In this document: positions 1 to 8,021 of the stretch, piece after piece | Numbering within the stretch: position 1 is the stretch's first letter | Layout: each line of letters begins with the position of its first letter | Origin: JABDOU01 sp041567895 | GTDB taxonomy: Bacteria; Actinomycetota; Acidimicrobiia; Spongiisociales; SHLN01 | DNA: 64,000 bases | Assembly (NCBI GenBank): GCA_041567895.1 | Contig: JBFGAX010000004.1 | Span: 19,206-83,205, forward strand | Direction of reading: 5' to 3' | Translations under genes and position numbers: made by a program | Notes under the pieces: model-generated | Told to the model about the DNA's origin: nothing | Database searches by the model: none | What the model saw: only the letters and a program-made list of their open reading frames with translations

Positions 1-815
1 CCTGTGCGGTCAAATGAGCCAGCTACCGGCACCCACGATGCCTCTCCGAAATCAAGTACGCGATCGGCCTCTTGATTGGCGTTTCGATTGGACAGGTAGA
101 AGCGTGCCGGAACCGGACGATAGATGCCGATCGTGTCCGAGCCGTCATGATCCCAGTCTCCTGCAACGATCCGATCGCCGGATTCTCCATAGAAGAAGGT
201 GTGGTCTGCCGGTCCGCTGGAGAGCCGATTGCGAAGGTAGACGAGCCCGGCTCCTGCCCGATACAGCCCGAGAGTAGAGACCCCATCGCCGTCGAAATCA
301 CCGACGAAAGGTGTGTCATCTTTCGTTCCGAAGAAGAAGCGAGTATGAGCAGGACCTGTAGTGAGGTCGTTCCGGAGCAGCACTTCCCCGGCGCGATACA
401 CCCCGAGGGTGTCGCAACCGTCTCCGTTCCAGTCACCAACGATCGGGATGTCGCCGATATCACCGAAGTGAAATCGGATGCTGGCAGTCGATGTTTGGTT
501 GCGATTCGTCAGGTATGCGAATCCGCTCGATGGTCGGAACATTCCCGCCGTATCAGTTCCATCGCAGTCCCAATCACCGAAGATCGGAATGTCGCCCGGG
601 CGTCCGAAATAGAACGAATCGATCGATCCGTCGTCATGTAGAAGATGCCACTGGCCGGTGGCCGGATCCCACAAGCCGACTCCGTCGGGGTTGTCCGATG
701 CCGAAGCGCTTCCGGAGATGAACAACATGAGACCCAAAACCAACAATCCGGCGAGAGACGCGATCTTGAATTTCCAGGTGGGTTTGTTCCACCGGCTCGC
801 CGCCGTCGGCCGCAT
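1..815 (-). CDS. Secreted protein with GDWxGDGxDTxGxYR repeats (3' end beyond window)
   Basis: The reading frame is open from an ATG at 815 to the left edge, giving 271 codons without a stop, so the C-terminus is missing. The N-terminus has basic residues followed by a hydrophobic segment ending near FISGSASA, which reads as a Sec signal peptide. The mature part has about five repeats of roughly 45 residues, each carrying a core like GDWNGDGCDTLGVYR followed by a strand such as YLTNRN and an aromatic-rich FHFG segment. This looks like an FG-GAP/VCBS-type beta-propeller with Asp-rich, possibly calcium-binding loops. The large protein at 1273-4287 has the same repeats, so the two are paralogous in this part. 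Role unknown; an extracellular or surface binding module is the likely guess. Confidence 0.8.
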   Translation of the reverse strand, partial: MRPTAASRWNKPTWKFKIASLAGLLVLGLMLFISGSASASDNPDGVGLWDPATGQWHLLHDDGSIDSFYFGRPGDIPIFGDWDCDGTDTAGMFRPSSGFAYLTNRNQTSTASIRFHFGDIGDIPIVGDWNGDGCDTLGVYRAGEVLLRNDLTTGPAHTRFFFGTKDDTPFVGDFDGDGVSTLGLYRAGAGLVYLRNRLSSGPADHTFFYGESGDRIVAGDWDHDGSDTIGIYRPVPARFYLSNRNANQEADRVLDFGEASWVPVAGSFDRT

Positions 816-936
816 GACCTCTCCGAATCTGCCCGAGCGTTGTGTAGGACGCTTACGCCAATTCAATCACGCCGGGAAGCTGCGTCACTAGGACTTCCGA
901 CCTTACTTTGTGAGCAATACTCGGTAGAGTCACAGC

Positions 937-1203
937 ATGACTACTCACCGTGTAACGATCGCTTATTGCGTACCTTGAGACTATTCAGAGCGCGCCGTGA
1001 GCGTTGCAGACGACATTCTCACCAATTACCAGCATCTGATAAGTGAGCTGACATTCATCACCGGAGACAAGGGCATCTTTGACGTCAAAGTCGACGATAC
1101 GATGATCTATTCAAAGGCCGAAACCGGCCGTCACGCCGAAGCCGGTGAGGTTCTAGAGAAATTCGAAGAGCTGGTCAAACCCTCTCGAAAGTACGGGGAG
1201 TAA
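937..1203 (+). CDS. SelW/Rdx-family selenoprotein (CVPU motif, in-frame TGA)
   Basis: Reading from ATG 937 gives an 88-residue protein if TGA 976-978 is read as selenocysteine. The N-terminus is MTTHRVTIAYCVPU, followed by DYSERAVSVADDIL. This matches the thioredoxin-like SelT/SelW/SelH (Rdx) family, where a beta strand leads into CxxC or CxxU and the protein is usually 75-100 residues. The later segment GIFDVKVDDTMIYSKAETGR also fits the family strand-helix pattern. If the TGA were a real stop, the only remaining start is GTG 997, and the product would lose the redox motif and first strand. A short hairpin lies just after the TGA. Family members are small redox proteins of unsettled substrate. 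No selenocysteine machinery (selA, selB, selC, selD) is visible in the window, so decoding is inferred. Confidence 0.85.
976..1010 (+). promoter_or_regulatory. Sec UGA codon and candidate bacterial SECIS hairpin
   Basis: TGA 976-978 occupies the second redox position of the CxxU motif. Downstream, 989-993 (AGCGC) can pair with 1001-1005 (GCGTT, one G-U pair), leaving the seven-base loop GCCGTGA. Weak lower pairing is possible between 985-988 and 1007-1010. Bacterial SECIS elements lie inside the coding region directly after the UGA and carry a G near the start of the apical loop, which fits here. The spacing from UGA to loop (15 nt) is at the short end of what is usual. The fold was drawn by eye only. 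Confidence 0.45.
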
Positions 1204-1272
1204 CCGCCCGCACCGAGGGTTCCATCAATCAATAGCCGTGCGGTGGTAATCGACGGCGATGGGTCGAACCGT

Positions 1273-4200
1273 TCATGGTGTGTATACCCCGACATACGTC
1301 ATGGTTCCCTCGAGGTCCTGGCCATAGAGATGCCACGTTGGCCAATCGCGTGGGATGCTTCTCCAGTGGAACAGCGATGCACCCGCCGGCATCTCATAGT
1401 CGTTTGACGTGAATCGGTTGCCCCGGCTCGTATAAAAACTCGTGTCGCCATAGTCGACTCCGAGCCCGGTATAGCCGTTCGCCGGAATGTTGTATTCATG
1501 GTTGTGGGTGATCAAACTCGCATCCATGCTCACTACGTTGTCATGGACCCACAGGTTCGTGACCTCGCGCGGGTTGCCCTCCCAGGTGCCACGCTGTTGC
1601 TCAACGGCGGTGATACCGTTCCAATTGTCCCGGACCTCGTTCGCGTAGATCTCGACGTCACTGCTCGAGGCCACGACGATGCCTGCGCCCCACAGCCACA
1701 CTCCGCGGGCATCCAGGAAACCGTTTCCCGTGACGACATTGTTCCGGATGACGGCTCCATAGCTGACCTCGTAGAAGATGCCATCGAAGTCGTTGTACTC
1801 CACGGTGTTGCCCTCGATGAGTGCGTTGAAGTTGGCAATGTCGAACCACACACCGCTCCCGTAGTTGTGGTGGACATGGTTGTTTCGAAAAACCATGTCG
1901 TAAGTTCGGTAGTACTTGCCGCCTCCCGATTCGAAGTCCCAGTGATATCCGACCGTGTTGTTGTGCGATAACTCGCTGTTTTCGACAACCACATCATGGC
2001 CCCTTGCTGAAAAGCCCTGTTGTCCGTTGTGATGTGCATAGCTATTGCGGATGCGTCCGCCATCGGTGAGAAAGATTCCGGTGCCGTGGTTGTATCGTGC
2101 CTCGACGTTCTCGATCGTCCAGTTGGTCCCGTCAGGCCCATCCATGGTCGCATAGAGGCGGGAGTCGATCGCTCCGACCTGAGTCGGGGTGGCGAACTTC
2201 TCGATGATCAGGTTACGTACCGTCACGTGATCTGCTCCACCGAAGATGCCTTGGCCGACGACGCTGGTCTCGACAAAGCGGTTCCGAGGGTCGTTCTTGA
2301 CCCAGATCTTGTCGGCGCCGTAGTCAAACCACCATGTGTCTTCGGCGAGGTCGCCGATCCACGTCACGTGTCGTTGGATCTCGCCGTCGATGAAGAGGTC
2401 TTCGGGATAGCGGCAACGCGGGTTGGTGTCACGACATACCGGACCGGACGCAACCCATTCGGCTGTGACTCGACCCTGCTGGGTCTGGCCGTCGACAAAC
2501 CACGCGTTGTAACCCGCGTCGTACTGCCACGCGGTCAAGACCCTGGCGCCGGACAAGACGGCTCCGTTTGCACCCACAATCGTCTGATGGTCGTAGGGGC
2601 GTACCGATTGTCCGCGGTGTACGCCGGGTCCGAGAACAAACGTGTTCGGCCCCGGGTTGGCGTCGATGATGGCCTGAATGTCCTCACCGGGTGAGATCAG
2701 GATTGCACCAGGCTCGAAGATCGTGACAGTCACCGAGGGGGGCGTGGGGTCGGACAGACCGCTCTGATCCGTGACGTGGAGTGTCACCGTGTAGCTGCCG
2801 TTGGACGCGAATGTGACGGCTGCAGGGTCGGGACCGATGACGTCGGGCATGGCGGGAGAGCCGGTGAATACCCACCTGAAACTCATGGTGTCGCCGTCGG
2901 GATCTGTACCGGACCCTGAGAACGTCACGGAGCTTCCCCGGGGTATCACCGTCGAAGCCGAGGGTGTTTGGATCGTTCCTTCCGGTGCTGCGTTCGGCGC
3001 GACCACCACATTGAATGACGTAGCGGTTTCCTGCCCAAAACGGTCCGTCACGCTCAGCTCGATATCGAGTGCGCCGGTCGAGGTCAGTGCAAAGGGTGCC
3101 GGATCGGGTCCGGTCAGTGATGCGATGGTGCTACCCGGGAATGACCACACGTAGGACAGAGGACCAACACCGAGAGCGTGTGCCTCCAGATCGAGCAGGC
3201 CGCCCACTCGAAATTCCGTGTTCGGTGCAGGCAGGATCCATTGCACTTCCGGTTCCGGCGCCGACTCCACGTTCACCCGCAGCTCAGCCGGCGTCGGATC
3301 AGACACTCCATTGTCGTAGTGTGCATCGAGAATGATCGTCCAGATTCCCGCATCGTCCATCGGACCGAGTGTCGCGGTCTGGCCGGTGCGGCGCAGCTCA
3401 AACCCCGATGGTCCCACCGCCCTCCAGGACAGAGAAACCGGCCGGCTCGAAAAGGCGGTTCCGGAAACGCGCAATGAGTCTCCCCTGATCAGTGATACGC
3501 CTCCTGTCGGTGACGTGATGATGCCGTTCGGCACTCGCGGGCTCACCCGTGCGGCGATCGGGTTGCCTGGAATGTTCGCTTCGAGTTCCACGATTCCCGA
3601 TGGCATCGACAAGAAAGCTCTGGTTCCACGAATCACGCCGAAGGTATCAACGCCATCGTCGTTCCAGTCTCCCGCTATGACAGAATCCCCCGGTTCACCG
3701 AACGAGAACACGGAAGCAACTGCCGAGGTGTTTCCTGCAGCGAGTGTGATGAGCCCCCTGGTCCCGTCATAGAGGCCCACGGTGTCGACGCCGTCACCGT
3801 TCCAGTCTCCCGCAACTGGAGTACCGATCCCTTCGAGGAAATCGAAGTCGAAATCGGCAAAACCCTGCGTGTTCGAGTTCCTCAAATAAAAGCGACGTTC
3901 CGAGGGGCGGTATACCCCGATCGTGTCAATTCCGTCACCATCCCAGTCCCCGCACACCGGTTGGTCCTCGGGAATACCGTAGAAGATCTGAATGTCGCTG
4001 AAACCCTGGCTGTTCGATTGACGGAGATGCAGGAAACCGGTTCGGGATCTGTATAGGCCGACGGTGTCGATCTCATCACCGTCCCAGTCGCACATGATGG
4101 GCTGATCGGCTGGATCTCCGTAGTAGAAGGTGCGTCCGTCCGGCATGGTCCAGACGCCGGTTCGCGGGTCATGGCCGACCCACTGATCCCCTTCGAGCTC

Positions 4201-4287
4201 GACTGCGTCGGCTGCGAAAGCACCCATGACAAGCATCGCAAAAAGCACGACGAAGACCGGCATTCTGCGTGCTCGTCGTACCACCAT
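1273..4287 (-). CDS. Large secreted protein: propeller-like repeats, PKD/Ig-like domains, right-handed beta-helix
   Basis: The 1004-residue product begins with a signal peptide (hydrophobic core VFVVLFAMLVMGAFA, residues about 10-25). Residues about 30-240 hold four copies of the GDWDGDGxDTxGxYR repeat also seen in the gene at 1-815. Residues about 250-530 contain two or three PKD/Ig-like domains, with phrases such as SFRWVFTGSPAMPDV and YTVTLHVTDQSGLSDPTPP. Residues about 540-990 form a right-handed parallel beta-helix, with many short N/D-rich strands such as VVENSELSHNN and IRNNVVTGNGF. Such helices occur in polysaccharide lyases, pectinase-like enzymes and adhesins. No catalytic residues are assigned by eye, so the substrate is unknown. 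The start at 4287 is favoured by the signal peptide, but an ATG nine codons downstream is also possible. Confidence 0.85.
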   Translation of the reverse strand: MVVRRARRMPVFVVLFAMLVMGAFAADAVELEGDQWVGHDPRTGVWTMPDGRTFYYGDPADQPIMCDWDGDEIDTVGLYRSRTGFLHLRQSNSQGFSDIQIFYGIPEDQPVCGDWDGDGIDTIGVYRPSERRFYLRNSNTQGFADFDFDFLEGIGTPVAGDWNGDGVDTVGLYDGTRGLITLAAGNTSAVASVFSFGEPGDSVIAGDWNDDGVDTFGVIRGTRAFLSMPSGIVELEANIPGNPIAARVSPRVPNGIITSPTGGVSLIRGDSLRVSGTAFSSRPVSLSWRAVGPSGFELRRTGQTATLGPMDDAGIWTIILDAHYDNGVSDPTPAELRVNVESAPEPEVQWILPAPNTEFRVGGLLDLEAHALGVGPLSYVWSFPGSTIASLTGPDPAPFALTSTGALDIELSVTDRFGQETATSFNVVVAPNAAPEGTIQTPSASTVIPRGSSVTFSGSGTDPDGDTMSFRWVFTGSPAMPDVIGPDPAAVTFASNGSYTVTLHVTDQSGLSDPTPPSVTVTIFEPGAILISPGEDIQAIIDANPGPNTFVLGPGVHRGQSVRPYDHQTIVGANGAVLSGARVLTAWQYDAGYNAWFVDGQTQQGRVTAEWVASGPVCRDTNPRCRYPEDLFIDGEIQRHVTWIGDLAEDTWWFDYGADKIWVKNDPRNRFVETSVVGQGIFGGADHVTVRNLIIEKFATPTQVGAIDSRLYATMDGPDGTNWTIENVEARYNHGTGIFLTDGGRIRNSYAHHNGQQGFSARGHDVVVENSELSHNNTVGYHWDFESGGGKYYRTYDMVFRNNHVHHNYGSGVWFDIANFNALIEGNTVEYNDFDGIFYEVSYGAVIRNNVVTGNGFLDARGVWLWGAGIVVASSSDVEIYANEVRDNWNGITAVEQQRGTWEGNPREVTNLWVHDNVVSMDASLITHNHEYNIPANGYTGLGVDYGDTSFYTSRGNRFTSNDYEMPAGASLFHWRSIPRDWPTWHLYGQDLEGTMTYVGVYTP

Positions 4288-4399
4288 GCGAGGTTCCCGT
4301 CCGCCAGATCTCCCGCAATCAGCGTATTGCGAATTCCGTCAGTGTGCGTGAGAAATGTGGTAAAAAACACCTGAACGTGGCGAGAATGGGGCGGAGGTC

Positions 4400-5293
4400 C
4401 TATGACTCTTCGGCGAAGCCAGGCGGTCGTTGTCTGGCAGGTTCAATCAGCTGCGCCATCGCGACAACCCCGAACCGGCCGGTTGTATCGAAAAGCGTCC
4501 CCTGATTGACTCCTATCCCGCCGGGATGAGGATCACTGTGGCCCTGTATGCCGATCCAATCCGATAGTGGCGCACGATTCATGTAGACGGTGATATCGGG
4601 GTTCACGTACACCCAGGAGTTTGTGCTCAACGTCTGACTCACTCCGTTCAGCATGTCCGCAATCGCACAGGCCTGCACCGTCAATGACGTGTCCTCACCT
4701 GACACCACGGGCACCGTCAAACGATGCCACGCAGTTCCCGGGCCCCGATGCTCCATCGATCGGTCAACGCTGCGGGTTTCGACGGTGGTTCTGTGGTATC
4801 TCGTCAACCGATCGGCGCTCCAGGGCTGCATCCACTCGAGATGGGGATGGGTCTCCGGGGGACCGGGAGGTTGCCATGGCGCTCTGACGATGTCCTCCAG
4901 AACCACCGATGTCTGACGGATTCGCAATGCGATCGCGTTGGCAAGGACCACGCCATCGTGGCTCAGCGTCGCCCGATCGATCTGGATCCTTTTTCCTGCT
5001 CTCACGGTCCGGACGTCAACCTCGAGACGCGTGAGCGGGATCGGTCGAAACAGATCGAACGTTACGCGCGCGAGGTGCATCGCGACCGGGGTTGGATGGC
5101 GCTCAATGGCCCATGCCAACAGCCCCGCGGGCGGTCCGCCGTGGAGGAGGTTGTCGTCCCACCCACCTCGAGACCATTCGGTCGCGAGGTAGCCATCGCC
5201 GTCAGGTACAAAGAGAGCGTCGCTCAATTCGTCATCGAACTGTGGAGGAGCTATTCGCCACCTTCTGCCAGTTGTACCTCGATCGGCTGCCAA
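4400..5293 (-). CDS. Thioesterase-like acyl-CoA hydrolase family protein
   Basis: The 297-residue protein resembles the double-hotdog acyl-CoA thioesterase (TesB-like/TE3) family. Early residues GGWDDNLLHGGPPAGLLAWAI match the first hotdog helix, which reads LHGG/HGGP in relatives. A second half containing DTSLTVQACAIADMLNG matches the second hotdog, where an Asp in this segment is often catalytic. The product probably hydrolyses medium-chain or other acyl-CoA esters in the cytoplasm, but the substrate cannot be told. The ATG at 5293 lies inside the upstream receptor gene with a 43-bp overlap, because no better in-frame start is seen nearby. It is the last gene of the ABC transporter operon, which hints at co-transcription more than at a shared pathway. 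Confidence 0.7.
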   Translation of the reverse strand: MAADRGTTGRRWRIAPPQFDDELSDALFVPDGDGYLATEWSRGGWDDNLLHGGPPAGLLAWAIERHPTPVAMHLARVTFDLFRPIPLTRLEVDVRTVRAGKRIQIDRATLSHDGVVLANAIALRIRQTSVVLEDIVRAPWQPPGPPETHPHLEWMQPWSADRLTRYHRTTVETRSVDRSMEHRGPGTAWHRLTVPVVSGEDTSLTVQACAIADMLNGVSQTLSTNSWVYVNPDITVYMNRAPLSDWIGIQGHSDPHPGGIGVNQGTLFDTTGRFGVVAMAQLIEPARQRPPGFAEES

Positions 5294-6372
5294 TTCGCTC
5301 CCGTCACGTCGAGACCTTCGGCTTCGAGAGCAGCTACGGCCGCCTCGGCGAACTTGGTCTCGAAAGCGCCAGGACCTGGATCAGCTGCGATGACTCCCTG
5401 GCTCGTGGCAACCTCAATCGTCTGATCCCAGAGCGCCCGATCCATGACACCGATGCCTCCTGGCGATGGCCAGATGAGGCCATTGATTTCGTTCATCTGC
5501 CAAATCTGATGCGAGCGCCCGAGTGTGGGTCCGGCCTGCAACACGATATCTGCGCACTCCTCGGCGTTGTCCCGGCAATAGATCCAACCCTTGAACGAGG
5601 CCTTTAGAAAGCGTTCGACCACGTCCGGGTTGTCGTCCGCGTACCCCTGAGTGACCCAAACCGCATCCTGCAACATCGCCGTTCCGACCTCGTTGAAGTC
5701 GATGACGTTGAGATCCGAAGGCTGGTAGAGCTCTCCGGTTTCTTCGTTTATCGCTTCGAGAACCTGTGCGTACTCGTTGTAGATCATGGCCTCGGCGGCG
5801 TCTATTTCGCGGTTGAGAAGCGCTTCCATATCGAAGTTCTGGGCGACCAGCTCAGCAGGAGTCACACCGAATTTCTCGATGGCGGCTGTCAGCTCGAACT
5901 CGTTGCCAAAGCCCCAGTTGCCGATGACCTTGCCTTCCCAATCCTCAGGAGATTCGATGCCGCTGTCCGCCCACGAAACCATGAGCGTGCCACTTCGCTG
6001 AAAGACCTGGGCGACGTTCACAAGACCGGCACCCTCCTCGTTCGATACCAGCGCCTTGGGTACCCAGGCCAGCCCGAATTCGGCTCCGCCGGTTGCGACC
6101 ACCTGTTGGGGAACTATGTCCACGGCACCTTCGAGGATGTTGACGTCGAGACCTTCGTCGGCGTAATAGCCGAGTGCCTTCGCTGCGTAATAGCCGGCGA
6201 ACTGTGATTGCGCGAACCACTGGAGCTGCAAATTGACCGTGGTCATCTCCTCCGGAGTTTCCGCTCCCGCAGCCGTGGTCGTGGTTTCGCCTTCGCCTTC
6301 GACTGAATCTCCTCCGCCACAAGCAGAAGCAATCATGCTCATCGCCAACAAACATGCAAGAAGTCTCTTCAT
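5251..6372 (-). CDS. NMT1/THI5-like ABC transporter substrate-binding lipoprotein
   Basis: The start chosen is ATG 6372, because it gives a lipoprotein signal (MKRLLACLLAMSMIASAC, lipid-modified Cys at residue 18) and has a GAGGAGG ribosome site nine bases upstream. The mature 373-residue precursor shows the THI5/NMT1 periplasmic-binding fold: LQWFAQSQFAGYYAAKALGY is the typical opening, followed by DVNILEG and GAEFGLAW. Family members bind thiamine precursors (formylaminopyrimidine, HMP), riboflavin or other small nitrogen compounds. It is encoded directly downstream of an ATPase and two permeases and is clearly the receptor of that importer. No TPP- or FMN-riboswitch-like sequence was recognised ahead of the operon, so the ligand stays open. 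Confidence 0.85.
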   Translation of the reverse strand: MKRLLACLLAMSMIASACGGGDSVEGEGETTTTAAGAETPEEMTTVNLQLQWFAQSQFAGYYAAKALGYYADEGLDVNILEGAVDIVPQQVVATGGAEFGLAWVPKALVSNEEGAGLVNVAQVFQRSGTLMVSWADSGIESPEDWEGKVIGNWGFGNEFELTAAIEKFGVTPAELVAQNFDMEALLNREIDAAEAMIYNEYAQVLEAINEETGELYQPSDLNVIDFNEVGTAMLQDAVWVTQGYADDNPDVVERFLKASFKGWIYCRDNAEECADIVLQAGPTLGRSHQIWQMNEINGLIWPSPGGIGVMDRALWDQTIEVATSQGVIAADPGPGAFETKFAEAAVAALEAEGLDVTGANWQPIEVQLAEGGE

Positions 6373-6442
6373 TGTCGCGTATCCTCCTCGGTCGGTCCGT
6401 GCCCGGTACCAAATCGACGCTACTCGAATGCCCGGTTGGTTG

Positions 6443-7210
6443 CTAAACGTTACGGATGGAGACGTGCCAGGGTATCGCCACTCGTTCGACCGCCGATATC
6501 GCCAGGTATACGAAAATGCCGAACGCAGATGCCAGGACAATTGCGGCCCACGCCTCCTCGAACTGGAAGAGACCGGCCTTGCTGGTTATATATTGCCCGA
6601 GGCGCTCTTGTGATCCTCCGAAGTATTCCTTGACGATTGCGCCGATGAGGCTCAACGCGGCCGCCACTTTGAGCGCCGAAAACAGGTACGGCAGAGCGCC
6701 CGGCAAGCGAAGCTTCCAGAGAACACTCCGATCGGACGCGGCGTAAGAATCCATGAGTTCGAGTTGAGAGGCATCTGCCGACAACAACCCTTTGACGAGG
6801 TTGATCATGATCGGGAAGAAAACGAGCACGGCAACGACCAGCACCGTGCCCCACGCACTACGCAGGCCGAACCACGAGTTGGCGATGGGTGCCAATACGA
6901 TGATGGGTGTCGAGTTGGCCGCGATTGCCAGCGGCATCGCTCCTTCCCGGACCGGGGCCCATCTTGCGGCAGCGAGCGCAGCGAGCACCGCCAGCGTTGC
7001 ACCGACGGCGAGTCCCGCGATCGCCGTGGAAAAGGTCGAGAGTCCGGCGACCCGCAACACAGACCACTCCTCGGTGAACGCCACGGCGATGGCCGAAGGA
7101 GCTGGCAAGATGAAGCCTTTGATGGCAAACGCCCTCACGATGCCTTCCCACAGCCCCAGGCCGCCGATGAACAACACCGCCGCGGGCGCCCAGTTTTGCA
7201 ACCGCTTCAT
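6443..7210 (-). CDS. ABC transporter permease (SsuC/ThiX-like)
   Basis: ATG 7210 begins MKRLQNWAPAAVLFIGGLGLWE, which is a normal cytoplasmic lead into the first membrane helix. The 255-residue protein has about six hydrophobic segments. The EAA-loop region reads ELMDSYAASDRSVLWKLRLPGALPYLFSAL (split across residues about 155-185), the site that docks the ATPase in BPD_transp_1 permeases. It is the second of two different permeases in this operon, so the channel is probably a heterodimer. A longer open frame upstream of 7210 runs antiparallel-free into the ATPase gene and has no membrane-protein character, so it is not used. Confidence 0.88.
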   Translation of the reverse strand: MKRLQNWAPAAVLFIGGLGLWEGIVRAFAIKGFILPAPSAIAVAFTEEWSVLRVAGLSTFSTAIAGLAVGATLAVLAALAAARWAPVREGAMPLAIAANSTPIIVLAPIANSWFGLRSAWGTVLVVAVLVFFPIMINLVKGLLSADASQLELMDSYAASDRSVLWKLRLPGALPYLFSALKVAAALSLIGAIVKEYFGGSQERLGQYITSKAGLFQFEEAWAAIVLASAFGIFVYLAISAVERVAIPWHVSIRNV

Positions 7211-7247
7211 CGGGAGTGCCCTGACAGAACATGAGACGTCGCAGACA

Positions 7248-8021
7248 TCATTGTTCCACCCGGCGCAAGCTCTCTCGAACGACCGTGAGGAGTTCGTAGA
7301 ACCGGGGTTCCTCACGTGTGTCGAGATTTCGTGGCTGATCGAGGTCAATATCGATGATGTCGACGATTCGACCCGGACGAGGCGACATGACGATGACCTT
7401 CGTAGAGAGAAACACGGCTTCGGGAATCGAGTGAGTGACAAAGATCACCGTGGTTTCGGTCGCATGCCAAATGCTGAGAAGTTCGGTTTGCATCCGTTCA
7501 CGAGTCATTTCATCCAATGCGCCAAACGGTTCATCCATGAGGAGCAAAGAGGGCTCGAATGCAAGGGCGCGAGCGATGGCGACCCGCTGTTGCATGCCTC
7601 CTGACAATTGCCATGGGTAGTGGTCTTCGAAGCCGGACAACTGGACGAGATCGAGCATCGCCCGCCCCCGATCCGCCCGTTCGGTCGAACCCTTGCCCAT
7701 TATTTCCAATGGCAGCGTCACGTTGGCGAGCACGTTGCGCCAGTCGAGAAGGGTGGCAGACTGAAACACCATGCCGTAATCGCGATCGATCCGCGCCTGA
7801 TCAGCCGGCTTGCCGTTGACTTCCACCTTGCCATTCGTTTCGACCTCGAGATCCCCTACGAGCCTCAGAAGCGTCGACTTTCCGCAGCCGGACGGCCCGA
7901 TGAGCGAAACGAACTCTCCCGGCTCGATGGCGAGGTCGATGTCGGCGAGAGCGTGGACTGCGTTGTTCTTGCCCTCGTTGAAGGTCTTCGAGACGTTGCT
8001 CAACTTCACGGCGCTCGTCAT
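7248..8021 (-). CDS. ABC transporter ATP-binding protein (SsuB/TauB/ThiZ-like)
   Basis: The 257-residue product carries all nucleotide-binding motifs: Walker A GPSGCGKST near residue 42, the Q-loop in MVFQSATLL, the signature LSGGMQQR, Walker B LLLMDEPF and the switch histidine in FVTHSIPEA. It powers the importer formed with the permeases at 6443-7210 and 8018-8902. Its ATG overlaps the stop of the upstream permease by four bases, which implies translational coupling. Sequence style fits the nitrate/sulfonate/taurine/thiamine-precursor group of ATPases. Confidence 0.92.
   Translation of the reverse strand: MTSAVKLSNVSKTFNEGKNNAVHALADIDLAIEPGEFVSLIGPSGCGKSTLLRLVGDLEVETNGKVEVNGKPADQARIDRDYGMVFQSATLLDWRNVLANVTLPLEIMGKGSTERADRGRAMLDLVQLSGFEDHYPWQLSGGMQQRVAIARALAFEPSLLLMDEPFGALDEMTRERMQTELLSIWHATETTVIFVTHSIPEAVFLSTKVIVMSPRPGRIVDIIDIDLDQPRNLDTREEPRFYELLTVVRESLRRVEQ

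Noticed and set aside
72..641. Plus-strand open frame of 189 codons
   Set aside because: It lies opposite the repeat-protein gene (1-815, minus), and its Asp/Ser-rich composition is the antisense of the GDWxGDG repeats. It has no family feature.
997..1203. Short CDS starting at GTG 997
   Set aside because: It would lack the CxxU motif and the first strand; the selenoprotein reading from 937 explains the region better.
1498..3772. Several long plus-strand frames
   Set aside because: All are shadows of the large minus-strand beta-helix/PKD protein, whose minus-strand frame has clear domains throughout.
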